The position numbers and the translations under genes are program-made. This document shows positions 1 through 7,391 of a stretch of DNA of 64,000 nucleotides, in pieces. The notes under the pieces are model-generated. The model searched no databases. It saw nothing but the letters and a program-made list of their open reading frames with translations, and was not told the DNA's origin. The stretch's first letter is position 1, and each line of letters opens with the position of its first letter. Source of the DNA: Nonomuraea rhodomycinica (GTDB lineage Bacteria; Actinomycetota; Actinomycetes; Streptosporangiales; Streptosporangiaceae); assembly GCF_013363995.1 (NCBI RefSeq), contig NZ_JABWGO010000007.1:248001-312000 (forward strand). The letters are read 5' to 3'.

Positions 1-1
1 G

Positions 2-292
2 GCGATGAGCTCCGCCGAGGTCGTCGCGTACGCGCTGCGCGACGCCGGGCGCGGCGACGAGCGGCGCGGCGAGTCCTCGCCGCTGACCCAGCGGGAGATG
101 GAGATCGCCCGGCTGGTCGCGCGCGGCATGAGCAACAAGGCCATCGCGGCCTCGCTGGTCATCGCCCAGCGCACCGCCGAGGGGCACGTCGAGAACATCC
201 TCAGCAAGCTCGGCTTCAGCTCGCGTGTGCAGATCGCCTCCTGGGTCGGCCGCCAGGAACGCCCCGCCGACGAGCAGGGAGGCGCGCCATGA
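2..292 (+). CDS. LuxR-family ATPase regulator, C-terminal end only (partial)
   Basis: The frame is open to the left edge, so this is the 3' end of a gene that starts outside the window; the ATG at 5 is internal. The visible 95 residues carry a LuxR/GerE helix-turn-helix: PLTQREMEIARLVARG, then SNKAIAASLVIAQRTAEGHV, then LSKLGFSSRVQIASWV. This exact domain normally closes large NB-ARC-type ATPase regulators of actinomycetes. The stop overlaps the start of the next gene as ATGA (289-292), so the two are translationally coupled. The next gene has the ATPase and repeat part but no such DNA-binding domain, which suggests tandem paralogues. Confidence 0.85.
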   Translation, partial: AMSSAEVVAYALRDAGRGDERRGESSPLTQREMEIARLVARGMSNKAIAASLVIAQRTAEGHVENILSKLGFSSRVQIASWVGRQERPADEQGGAP

Positions 293-2370
293 GACCGGTG
301 GCGGACGGTGACCGGGGCCGGCCGGACCCCGCCAAGGAGGCGTCGAGCTTCGTCGGCCGCAGGAGGGAGCTGGCCGCGGCACGCAAGATCCTGGCGCGGG
401 AGCGGCTGCTGACACTGACCGGCACGGGCGGGGTGGGCAAGACCCGCCTGGCGCTGCGCATCGCCGACGGGCTGCGCGGCACGTACCAGGACGGCGTCCA
501 CGTGATCGAGCTGAGCCTGCTGGAGACCGGCGACCTGCTGGTGGCCACCGTCGCGGCCGGCATGGGCCTGCGCGACGAGGGGCCCGACCCCACGGCGCTG
601 CTCGTCGACTACCTGTCGGACAAGCGCATGCTGCTCGTCCTCGACAACTGCGAGCACCTGCTGCAGGACTGCGTCCGCCTGGTGGACCGGATCCTGCGCG
701 GCGCGCCCCGCGTCCGGATCCTGGCCACCAGCCGGCAGATCCTCGGCGTGTACGGCGAGCAGGTGCTCGCGGTGCCGTCGCTGGCGGTGCCCGACCCCGC
801 CTGCCCGCCGCGCGAGATCGCCGGTCACGACGCGGTGCGGCTGTTCGCCGACCGCGCGGCGAGCGTGTGGCCGGGCTTCGAGGTCGACGTCCGCAACGCG
901 GAGTCCGTCGCGCGGCTGGCCCAGCGCCTCGAAGGGATCCCGCTGGCCATCGAGCTGGCCGCCGTGCGGCTGCGCACGCTGCGGCTCGACGGGCTGATGC
1001 GCGAGCTGGACGACTTCCTGGAGCTCCCGGCCCCCGGGTGCGCCGTGACGCTGCCGCGCCACCGCACGCTGCGCGCCACCATGGACTGGAGCTACCGGCT
1101 GTGCTCGCCGGCGGAGCAGCGGCTGTGGGCCCGGCTGTCGCTGTTCCCGGGAGGCGTGGACCTGGACACCGCCGAGGCGGTCTGCGAGGGCGACGGGATC
1201 GCCGCCGGCGAGGTGTTCGACCTGATCGCCGGGCTGGTGGACAAGTCCGTGCTGGTCAGCGAGCGCTGCGACGACGGGATGCGGTACCGGATGCTGGAGT
1301 GCATCCGCGCGTACGGCGGTGAGCGGCTCCAGCCGGACGAGGGCCGGATGATGCGCCGGCGCTACCTCCGCCACTACCACGCCCTGGTCCGCGACAACCG
1401 GGTGGACGAGCTCGTCCCCGAGCAGCTCGACCGCTACCGGCTGCTCCAGCGCGAGCAGCCGAACGTGCGCGCCGCCCTGGAGCTGTCCCTCAGCCGGCCC
1501 GGCATGGGCGGCGTCGCGCTGGAGACCGCCGGGACGATGTGGTCGTTCAGCCTGCCCGCCGGCTCGCTCACCGAGGGTCGCTACTGGCTGGAACGCAGCC
1601 TGGAGCTCTCGCCCGAGCCGTGCGCCGCGCGCGCCACGGCGCTCTGGGTGGACAGCATGCTCGCCGTGCGGCAGGGCGACGTGGCCTCGGCCATGCCCCG
1701 GCTGGCGGAGAGCCACGAGTTCGCGGTGACCACCGGCGACGAGCGCCTCCTGCCGTACGTCGTGCGCACCTCGGGGATCGCCGCGTACGTGGCCGGCGAC
1801 GCGCGCCGGGGGCTGGAGCTGCTGGAGGAGTCGATCATCCTGCACCGGGCCGTGGACGACGTGGCCGGCGTGGCGCTGGACCTGTACTTCGCGGCCACCT
1901 ACGGCTCCGTCCACGCCCCGGAGCGGGCCGCCGCGCTGGGGAAGGAACTGCTGGCGCTGTGCGAGGCGCGCCGGGCGGCCCTGTCGCGCGGCTACGCCCA
2001 GCTCTCGCTCGGCATCGCCGCCTGGAGCCTGGACGACCGGGAGCGGGCGGAGTCGCTGGTGCGCGAGGCCGCCGCGTTCACCGCGCAGATCAACGACCGC
2101 TGGTGCCTCACCCAGTGCCTGGAGGTGCTGGCGTGGATCGCCTGCGCGGACGGGGAGCACGCGCGGGCGGCCTGGGTGCTCGGGGCGGCGCACGCGCTGT
2201 GGCAGGCGGTGGACTCCTCGCCGACCCGGCTGTGGTACCACGCGACGTGGCACGAGCGGTGCGTGGAACAGTCGCGGCGGGTGCTGGGCGACCGCGACTT
2301 CACCACGGCCTTCCGCGACGGGGCCCGGCACGGCCTCGACCGGGCCGTGGTTCGTGCGATCGGCGCCTGA
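289..2370 (+). CDS. NB-ARC/AfsR-like ATPase lacking a DNA-binding domain
   Basis: A 693-residue STAND-type ATPase. FVGR (about 21-24) opens the nucleotide-binding domain; the Walker A loop GTGGVGKT is at 45-52 and Walker B LLVLDN at 115-120, followed by ATSR and GIPLAIELAA motifs typical of the LuxR/SARP-associated NB-ARC group. The C-terminal half is helical and TPR-like. Close relatives usually end with a LuxR HTH; here the protein stops after the helical repeats at AVVRAIGA. The start ATG overlaps the stop of the upstream gene, which does carry that HTH. It may act as a partner or decoy of the upstream regulator; the ligand is unknown. Confidence 0.85.
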   Translation: MRPVADGDRGRPDPAKEASSFVGRRRELAAARKILARERLLTLTGTGGVGKTRLALRIADGLRGTYQDGVHVIELSLLETGDLLVATVAAGMGLRDEGPDPTALLVDYLSDKRMLLVLDNCEHLLQDCVRLVDRILRGAPRVRILATSRQILGVYGEQVLAVPSLAVPDPACPPREIAGHDAVRLFADRAASVWPGFEVDVRNAESVARLAQRLEGIPLAIELAAVRLRTLRLDGLMRELDDFLELPAPGCAVTLPRHRTLRATMDWSYRLCSPAEQRLWARLSLFPGGVDLDTAEAVCEGDGIAAGEVFDLIAGLVDKSVLVSERCDDGMRYRMLECIRAYGGERLQPDEGRMMRRRYLRHYHALVRDNRVDELVPEQLDRYRLLQREQPNVRAALELSLSRPGMGGVALETAGTMWSFSLPAGSLTEGRYWLERSLELSPEPCAARATALWVDSMLAVRQGDVASAMPRLAESHEFAVTTGDERLLPYVVRTSGIAAYVAGDARRGLELLEESIILHRAVDDVAGVALDLYFAATYGSVHAPERAAALGKELLALCEARRAALSRGYAQLSLGIAAWSLDDRERAESLVREAAAFTAQINDRWCLTQCLEVLAWIACADGEHARAAWVLGAAHALWQAVDSSPTRLWYHATWHERCVEQSRRVLGDRDFTTAFRDGARHGLDRAVVRAIGA

Positions 2371-2435
2371 CACCCGGTCATGGCCTGAACCGGGTGACGG
2401 GCGGGCGCCTACCTCCCCACGTCCGACGCGTGCCC

Positions 2436-2565
2436 ATGGAGGTCTGCATCCCCTGCAACCCGTACTTCCCGACCCCCGAGATCTTCGAGTACCTCGGCCG
2501 GAACCTGGAGACGATCCTCACGTACCACCCGAGCGACCTCGGCGTCGATCAGGCGCACGAGGTGA
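2436..2565 (+). pseudogene. unidentified gene remnant (5' end only)
   Basis: From the ATG at 2436 a protein-like stretch reads MEVCIPCNPYFPTPEIF and continues with YLGRNLETILTYHPSDLGVD, then dissolves near 2565 where the hydrolase fragment begins in another frame. Its composition is unlike a shadow frame and it vaguely recalls the N-terminus of PLP-dependent aminotransferases, but I cannot name the family. It looks like the 5' end of one gene joined to the middle of another. Confidence 0.35.
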
Positions 2566-3551
2566 AAGGATCCTACCGAGGGCGCTGTTCCGGGGGCGCT
2601 GTACTCGACTCCGGGCCCCGCCGCTGCCGCGGCACCGAGCGCGCCGCACCTCCCCGAACCGACCGGCCCCCACCGGGTCGGCACGACGTCCCTGCATCTG
2701 ACGGACACCTCTCGCCCCGACCCGTGGGTTCCCACGGCCGAAGCGAGGGAGCTCATGGTCTCGCTGTGGTATCCGACGGCGGCACGCGACGGCCGCCGAG
2801 CTCCGTACGTCACGCCCGAGGAGTCGGCGCTGCTCCTGAAGGGCTCGGGCGTCAAGGAACTGGAGAAGATGCCGCCGGACGGGCTGAGCCGGACGCGGAC
2901 GAACGCCTTAGCCGGCGCCGAGCCGGCGGGACGTCGCCACAGCCTGCCGCTGGTGGTGATGTCGCCCGGCTTCACCTTGCCTCGCAGTTCGCTCACGAGC
3001 CTGGCCGAGGACCTGGCGAGCAGAGGGTACGTGGTGGCGAGCGTCGACCACACCTACGAGAACTTCGCCACCACCTTCCCCGACGGGCGCGTGACCACCT
3101 GCGCCGCCTGCGAGAACGTCAATGCCGACGGCTTCGGCCAGAAGGTGATCCGGAACCGCGCGCTCGACATCTCCTTCGTGCTCGACCAGCTGACCGGTCC
3201 CGACCCCACGTGGAAGGGCGCCGGCCTGATCGATCCCGCCCGGATCGCGATGGCGGGCCAGTCCATCGGAGGGGCCGCCGCACCGGAGACCATGCCGGGT
3301 GGAGGCGCTGGCTCGTGGTGAAGGGCGCGGTGCACCCGTCCTTCACCGACTACGACATGCCGCTCCAGCAGCTCGGTGTGGACCTCGGCGGCGACCTGAA
3401 GGGAACCCGCTCGGTGAACGTCACCCGCGCGTACGTCGAAGCCTTCCTCGACCTGCACCTGCGCGGCAAGGCTCAGCCGCTGCTCGACAAGGCCTCCGCG
3501 CGCTGCCCCGAGGTCCGATTCTGCTCGCCGTCGGCGGAGGGCTGCCGCTGA
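2566..3551 (+). pseudogene. alpha/beta hydrolase (PAF-acetylhydrolase/lipase-like), decayed
   Basis: Hydrolase sequence starts without a start codon after a stop at 2563-2565: HRVGTTSLHLTDTSRPDPWV, then the characteristic ELMVSLWYPTA. The oxyanion segment VVMSPGF and the nucleophile elbow GQSIGG (near 3256) follow in the same frame. Shortly after, near 3285-3300, the reading moves to another frame for WRRWLVVKGAVHPSFTDYD, which carries the catalytic-His region, ending at 3551. Intact relatives have some 80-100 residues, including the catalytic Asp, between the elbow and this segment. The gene has therefore lost its start and signal peptide, an internal piece and its frame. Confidence 0.7.
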
Positions 3552-3656
3552 GAACCCGTCATGAGTCCGTACACCGGCCCGCCTCGACGTCAGGCGCCGC
3601 GACGTCAGGCGCACGCGGGGCGCGACCGGGTACGGGGTCCGTCTCCTGCCTCGCGG

Positions 3657-3896
3657 CTACTTCCTCAGCCAGAGCATGTAGTACGGGCTGTCCCAGCGGC
3701 AGTCGTACTCCTTGTAGTTCTCCATGATGAGCTTGGCCGTCCCCGCCTTGACGCAGTTCTCAAGCGTCCGGAAGCCCTTGTACGGCTTCCAGCCGGTAGC
3801 CGTGGCACTGGCCGGGGTGGCGGCGGCGAGGGCACCGACAGCGAGGGTGCCGGCCATGGCGAGGGTCACGCCGAACCGTGCGGCTTTCTGTCGCAA
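3657..3896 (-). CDS. small secreted protein (79 aa)
   Basis: A short exported protein of unknown function. Residues 1-32 form a signal peptide: MRQKAARFG, a hydrophobic core, and ATPASATA before the cleavage region. The mature part is about 45 residues with two cysteines (NCVKAG and YDCRWD) that could form one disulfide, and many aromatics near the C-terminus (SPYYMLWLRK). The likely start is a TTG at 3896 preceded by GAAGGA seven bases upstream. Such tiny one-disulfide secreted proteins are common in actinomycetes; none of the features reveals an enzyme. Confidence 0.75.
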   Translation of the reverse strand: MRQKAARFGVTLAMAGTLAVGALAAATPASATATGWKPYKGFRTLENCVKAGTAKLIMENYKEYDCRWDSPYYMLWLRK

Positions 3897-4041
3897 GACA
3901 TCGTCCTTCCTCGACGGGCGGCGCAGGCGCGCCGCCGTGCGGATGGCCTCACGGTAACGCTAGTTGATCAAGGAACACGGGCATCTGTCGATCTTGTCCG
4001 AACTTGGGGAAATCTGGGTAGGCGCACGGGCGCCGCTGCGT

Positions 4042-5163
4042 TCAGTAGTGGCTGTTCATGGCGGTACGCACCTCGGCGAGCGTGGCGTCGGCCACGGCGT
4101 TGGCCCTCTCGTTGCCCTCGCGCAGAACCCGGCGCAGATAGGCACGGTCCTGCGCGTACTCGGTCCGGCGGGCCCGGATCGGGGCCAGGTACTCGTTGAC
4201 CGCCTCGGTCACGGTCCTCTTCAGCGCGGCGGCTCCCGCGGAGCCGATCTCTGAGGCGATCTGCTCGGGGGCGCGGTCCTGGCACAGGCCCGCCAGGAGC
4301 AGCAGCGAGGACACCTCGGGGCGGGCGGCCGGGTCGTAGGTGATGAAGCGCTCGGAGTCGGTCTTCGCTCCCTTGATCAGCCGGGCCGTCTCGTCGGCGT
4401 CGGCGGCCAGGGTGATGGCGTTGCCCCTGCTCTTGCTCATCTTGGCGCCGTCCATGCCGAGCAGCAGCGGCGCGCTCGACAGCAGGGCGTCTGGGCGGGG
4501 GAACACGGCGCCGCCGTGGCCGTAACGGTCGTTGAAACGGCGGGCGACGGCCCGGGTGATCTCCAGGTGGGGGAGCTGGTCCTGGCCGACCGGGACGAGG
4601 TTGGCCTTGCAGAACAGGATGTCGGCGGCCTGGTGGACGGGGTAGGTGAACATCAGGCCGCTGACGGCGGACTGGCGCGAGTGGGCGATCTCGTCCTTGA
4701 CCGTGGGGTTGCGGTTGAGCTCGGCGACGGAGACGAGGCTGAGGAACGGCAGCATGAGCTGGTTGAGAGCAGGGACGGCGCTGTGCGTGAAGATCGTGCT
4801 GCGCGCCGGGTCCACGCCGATGGCGAGATAGTCCAGGACCAGCTCCTCGACGTACTCGGTCAGGTTGTCGGCGATGTCGCGGTCGGTCAGGACCTGGTAG
4901 TCCGCGATGATCACGTACGTCTCCACGCCGAGGTCCTGCAGCCGTATCCGGTTGTGGAGCGTGCCGAAGTAGTGCCCGAGATGCAGCCGTCCGGTGGGGC
5001 GGTCACCGGTCAGCACCCGGAACCGCCCCGGATCCTGGCGGATCAGCTCCTCCAGGACGGCGCTGCGGGCGTGCGCGGCGGACGTCTTCAGCGGGTCGGC
5101 GGAGCCCGCGGCTGGGTCGGGGATGAGGGCCTCGGAATCCGTGGCCTGCAGGGTGGTGTCCAT
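4042..5163 (-). CDS. trpS: tryptophanyl-tRNA synthetase, auxiliary attenuator-controlled type
   Basis: Charges tRNA-Trp with tryptophan in the cytoplasm. The class I signatures are present: GRLHLGHYFG (HLGH at 61-64, the HIGH motif) and GAKMSKSRGN (KMSKS at 241-245). Length (373 aa) is ordinary for bacterial TrpRS with an N-terminal extension of about 40 residues. A ribosome binding sequence (GGAG, eight bases upstream) supports the ATG at 5163. Upstream lies a Trp-codon leader peptide, an alternative hairpin and an intrinsic terminator, the arrangement described for the auxiliary, indolmycin-resistant trpRS1 of Streptomyces. By that analogy this is an inducible second synthetase; drug resistance itself is inference. 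Confidence 0.93.
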   Translation of the reverse strand: MDTTLQATDSEALIPDPAAGSADPLKTSAAHARSAVLEELIRQDPGRFRVLTGDRPTGRLHLGHYFGTLHNRIRLQDLGVETYVIIADYQVLTDRDIADNLTEYVEELVLDYLAIGVDPARSTIFTHSAVPALNQLMLPFLSLVSVAELNRNPTVKDEIAHSRQSAVSGLMFTYPVHQAADILFCKANLVPVGQDQLPHLEITRAVARRFNDRYGHGGAVFPRPDALLSSAPLLLGMDGAKMSKSRGNAITLAADADETARLIKGAKTDSERFITYDPAARPEVSSLLLLAGLCQDRAPEQIASEIGSAGAAALKRTVTEAVNEYLAPIRARRTEYAQDRAYLRRVLREGNERANAVADATLAEVRTAMNSHY

Positions 5164-5231
5164 GAGGTGCTCTCCTGGTGGGTCGGGTCGGTGTCGCCGT
5201 CAGGACGCCACGACCCTGGTCCAGGGAACAC

Positions 5232-5262
5232 AAAAAGGGCCGTCCGTCCGAACGGCCCTTTT
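5232..5262 (-). terminator. intrinsic terminator in the trpS leader (attenuator)
   Basis: On the minus strand the RNA folds AAAAGGGCCGT / loop of eight / ACGGCCCTTTT, followed by a fifth T and G. A GC-rich stem with a trailing U-run, between the leader peptide and trpS, is a standard attenuator terminator. Confidence 0.85.
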
Positions 5263-5282
5263 CTTCATGCCTGAGAGGCGGC

Positions 5283-5299
5283 CGCTCCTATGAGGAGCG
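5283..5299 (-). promoter_or_regulatory. alternative hairpin over the Trp codons of the leader
   Basis: Perfect seven-base arms CGCTCCT and AGGAGCG flank the triplet CAT on the minus strand. The upstream arm begins right after the two Trp codons of the leader peptide and the hairpin includes its stop codon, so a ribosome stalled at those codons would mask it. It precedes the terminator, fitting ribosome-mediated attenuation. Confidence 0.6.
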
Positions 5300-5329
5300 C
5301 CACCAGCTCAGACACGACGAAAGACGCAT
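5288..5329 (-). CDS. trpS leader peptide (13 aa, two Trp codons)
   Basis: ATG at 5329 to TAG at 5288 encodes MRLSSCLSWWRSS. Two adjacent Trp codons (5300-5305) sit just before the stop and immediately upstream of the hairpins controlling trpS. The peptide itself is probably without function; translation speed at the UGG UGG pair would report the level of charged tRNA-Trp. Starvation or inhibition of the main TrpRS would stall the ribosome, disturb the terminator and turn on trpS. The layout matches the leader described for Streptomyces trpRS1 (Vecchione and Sello); assignment here is by sequence reading. Confidence 0.85.
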   Translation of the reverse strand: MRLSSCLSWWRSS

Positions 5330-5415
5330 GGACTCATCATAACGTCGGTCCCCCGGACCCAGGCAAGATCGAGGCGCCTTCGGCGGCCACGGACCACAGC
5401 CCCGGTGGTGGCCGT

Positions 5416-5799
5416 TCATGCGCCCGAGCGGGCCGGGACCGATGCCCGAACAGGGGCCTGGAGCAGGCCGGACAGCCGGTTCAACGCCGCCGGGACCGCC
5501 CAGTAGTACACCCATGTCCCGCGCCGCTCGGAGCCGACCAGCCCGGCTTCCCGCAGCACCTTCAGATGGTGGGAGATCGTCGGCTGGGAGACGTCGAACG
5601 GGCCGGTGAGGTCGCACACGCACGCTTCCCCGCCCTCGTGCGAGGCGATCAGGGACAGCAGGCGCAGCCGGACGGGGTCGGAGAGCGCCTTGAACATCCG
5701 CGCCAGCTCGGCCGCGTCGTCCTCGCCCAGCGGTTCGCGTGCCATCGGCGCGCAGCACCCCTCGCCGGCGGGGAACATCGGCAGCGTCTGTTTCGACAT
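5416..5799 (-). CDS. arsR: ArsR-family metalloid-responsive repressor
   Basis: A 127-aa winged-helix repressor. The HTH is VSQPTISHHLKVLREAGLV (about 70-88) and the wing RRGTWVYYW follows. Cysteines likely to bind As(III)/Sb(III) are C15-C16 near the N-terminus and C60/C62 in ACVCDL, the latter in the region used by classic ArsR proteins. It is divergent from arsI; the 89-bp gap holds a perfect 26-bp palindrome, the probable operator for both genes. Metalloid binding would release it. No arsenite pump or arsenate reductase gene follows inside the window. Confidence 0.9.
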   Translation of the reverse strand: MSKQTLPMFPAGEGCCAPMAREPLGEDDAAELARMFKALSDPVRLRLLSLIASHEGGEACVCDLTGPFDVSQPTISHHLKVLREAGLVGSERRGTWVYYWAVPAALNRLSGLLQAPVRASVPARSGA

Positions 5800-5840
5800 G
5801 CATCTATGTTGACAGCCGTCTAATCACGGTGGCAACCTCT

Positions 5841-5866
5841 CTTGTATCGACACCTGTCGATACAAG
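5841..5866. promoter_or_regulatory. ArsR operator, perfect palindrome
   Basis: Arms CTTGTATCGACA (5841-5852) and TGTCGATACAAG (5855-5866) are exact reverse complements with a two-base centre. It lies between divergent arsR and arsI, 42 bp from the arsR start and 22 bp from the arsI start. A second, imperfect copy of the half-site GTTGACAG lies at 5809-5816. Confidence 0.7.
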
Positions 5867-5888
5867 GCTTCTCCGATGGAGGATCACC

Positions 5889-6371
5889 ATGTCCCGCGTC
5901 CAACTCGCCCTGCGCGTCGGCGACCTGGAAGGCTCGATCGCCTTCTACGCCAAGCTGTTCGGCGTCGAGCCGGCCAAGCGCCGTCCCGGCTACGCCAACT
6001 TCGCCATCGCCGAGCCTCCGCTCAAGCTCGTGCTCCTGGAGGGCGAGCAGGGCCAGGAGGCCGTCATGGATCACCTCGGTGTCGAGGTCGCCTCCACCGA
6101 CGACGTCACGGCCGCCGCCGAGCGCCTTGAGCAGGCGGGTCTGGTCACCTTCGCCGAGAACGACACGTCCTGCTGCTACGCCCTCCAGGACAAGGTGTGG
6201 GTGCGCGGCCCCGGCGCCGAACCCTGGGAGGTGTATGTGGTCAAGGCCGACGCCGACACCCTCGGCAGGTCCGCCACCCCCGGCCCCGCCGCACCGTGCG
6301 CCTGCGGCCCGACCGCCGAGCGGGCCGACGGAGAGAACGCGCCGGCGGCGTCCGGGGCCGGCTGCTGCTGA
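5889..6371 (+). CDS. arsI: ArsI-type C-As lyase (CadI family, VOC fold)
   Basis: A 160-aa glyoxalase-fold dioxygenase that would cleave the carbon-arsenic bond of trivalent organoarsenicals such as MAs(III), using Fe(II) and O2. Diagnostic is the vicinal cysteine pair C95-C96 in DTSCCYALQDKVWV, which binds the substrate arsenic. Candidate metal ligands are Q5, H62 (DHLGVEV) and E114 (PWEVY). The C-terminal tail is Cys-rich (CACG, and a final GCC), another possible arsenic-binding site. ATG at 5889 follows GGAGGATCACC. It is divergent from arsR, so induction by arsenic is expected. Confidence 0.88.
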   Translation: MSRVQLALRVGDLEGSIAFYAKLFGVEPAKRRPGYANFAIAEPPLKLVLLEGEQGQEAVMDHLGVEVASTDDVTAAAERLEQAGLVTFAENDTSCCYALQDKVWVRGPGAEPWEVYVVKADADTLGRSATPGPAAPCACGPTAERADGENAPAASGAGCC

Positions 6372-6419
6372 CCCGCGCCATTCCCAACCCCCGCTGATCG
6401 CCGACGCCGCACCACCGGC

Positions 6420-6450
6420 TTGACCTCAAGCTGACGTGAGGTTGCAGAGT
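6420..6450 (+). promoter_or_regulatory. MerR-type promoter/operator, probable leaderless start
   Basis: TTGACC (-35, 6420-6425) and CAGAGT (possible -10, 6445-6450) are separated by 19 bp, the long spacer typical of MerR-family activation. Between them lies the interrupted dyad CCTCAAGCTGACGTGAGG (6424-6441), close to the SoxR/MerR consensus. Transcription would begin within a base or two of the GTG at 6458, giving a leaderless mRNA. No MerR gene lies nearby. Confidence 0.55.
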
Positions 6451-6457
6451 CGGGTTC

Positions 6458-7366
6458 GTGAAGAGCTTCGAGATCGGCGTCATCCTGCCCGGGGTCGGCA
6501 CGCAGCAGGAGAACGGCCTCGGCCTGCGAGAGGCCGCCCGCCACGCGGAGGACGCGGGGCTGGACGGCGTCTGGCACGGTGATCACCTGGCTGTCGGCGG
6601 GGCGACGCTGGACGCGTCGATCGCACTGGCCACCGCCGCCGCGGCCACCTCGACGATCAGGATCGGCACCAGCGTGTTCGTGCCGGCGATCCGTCCCGTG
6701 GTCTGGGCGGCCAAGCAGATCGCGACCCTGCAGTACGTGTCCGGCAACCGGCTGGTCCTGGGCGTCGGTTCCGGGGGCGGGCCGGGGCAGTGGGCCGCCG
6801 CCGGGGTGGCGTACCGGCGGCGCGGCACCCGTACGGACACCGCGCTCGAACTGCTGCCCGAGCTCCTCGCGGGCGAGGAGACCCGCCTGCGGGACGAGCC
6901 GGGGCAGCCGGCTGTCACGCTGGCCCCTGCCGCCGAGATGCCGCCCGTGTGGGTCGGCAACGCGTCGGAGGTGGCCATCCGGCGGGCCGCGCGGCTGGGC
7001 GACGGGTGGTTCCCCTCCCTGATCCCGCCCCGGGAGGTCGCCGAGGGACGGGCTCGGCTGGCGGAGCTGGCCGCCGGACATGGGCGGCCCCTTCCGGTCA
7101 TCGCGATCGGCGGCGCCGCCGCTCTGGGAACCGGGCCCGGCGTTCCGTCCCGGGCGCAGCTCGCGGCCGGCATCAGCGCTGCCTACGGCCGCCCGCTCGA
7201 CGAGGTCATGGACATCCCGCTCACCGGCCGGCCCGAGGAGGCCGCCGAGAAGCTGCACTCCTACCGGGAGGCCGGTGCGGGTCACGCGGTCATCGGGATA
7301 TCGGGGGGCGACTGGCGGGCGCAGGTCGATCTGCTGGCGCAGGTACGGGAGCTGCTGCTCAGGTGA
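6458..7366 (+). CDS. LLM-class (F420-dependent) oxidoreductase
   Basis: A 302-aa TIM-barrel of the luciferase-like monooxygenase superfamily, probably using F420. Features: FEIGVILPGVG at the first strand, LDGVWHGDHL at strand 2, ISTS-like TSTIRIGTSV, VSGNRLVLGVGSGG, and a C-terminal substrate loop. GTG at 6458 is chosen because no SD precedes it but a promoter sits directly upstream (leaderless). It is monocistronic and convergent with the downstream kinase. The substrate cannot be deduced. The MerR-type promoter suggests induction by redox-active compounds or drugs. Confidence 0.85.
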   Translation: MKSFEIGVILPGVGTQQENGLGLREAARHAEDAGLDGVWHGDHLAVGGATLDASIALATAAAATSTIRIGTSVFVPAIRPVVWAAKQIATLQYVSGNRLVLGVGSGGGPGQWAAAGVAYRRRGTRTDTALELLPELLAGEETRLRDEPGQPAVTLAPAAEMPPVWVGNASEVAIRRAARLGDGWFPSLIPPREVAEGRARLAELAAGHGRPLPVIAIGGAAALGTGPGVPSRAQLAAGISAAYGRPLDEVMDIPLTGRPEEAAEKLHSYREAGAGHAVIGISGGDWRAQVDLLAQVRELLLR

Positions 7367-7391
7367 GGCGGCTCGACCATCGGACGGGCAC

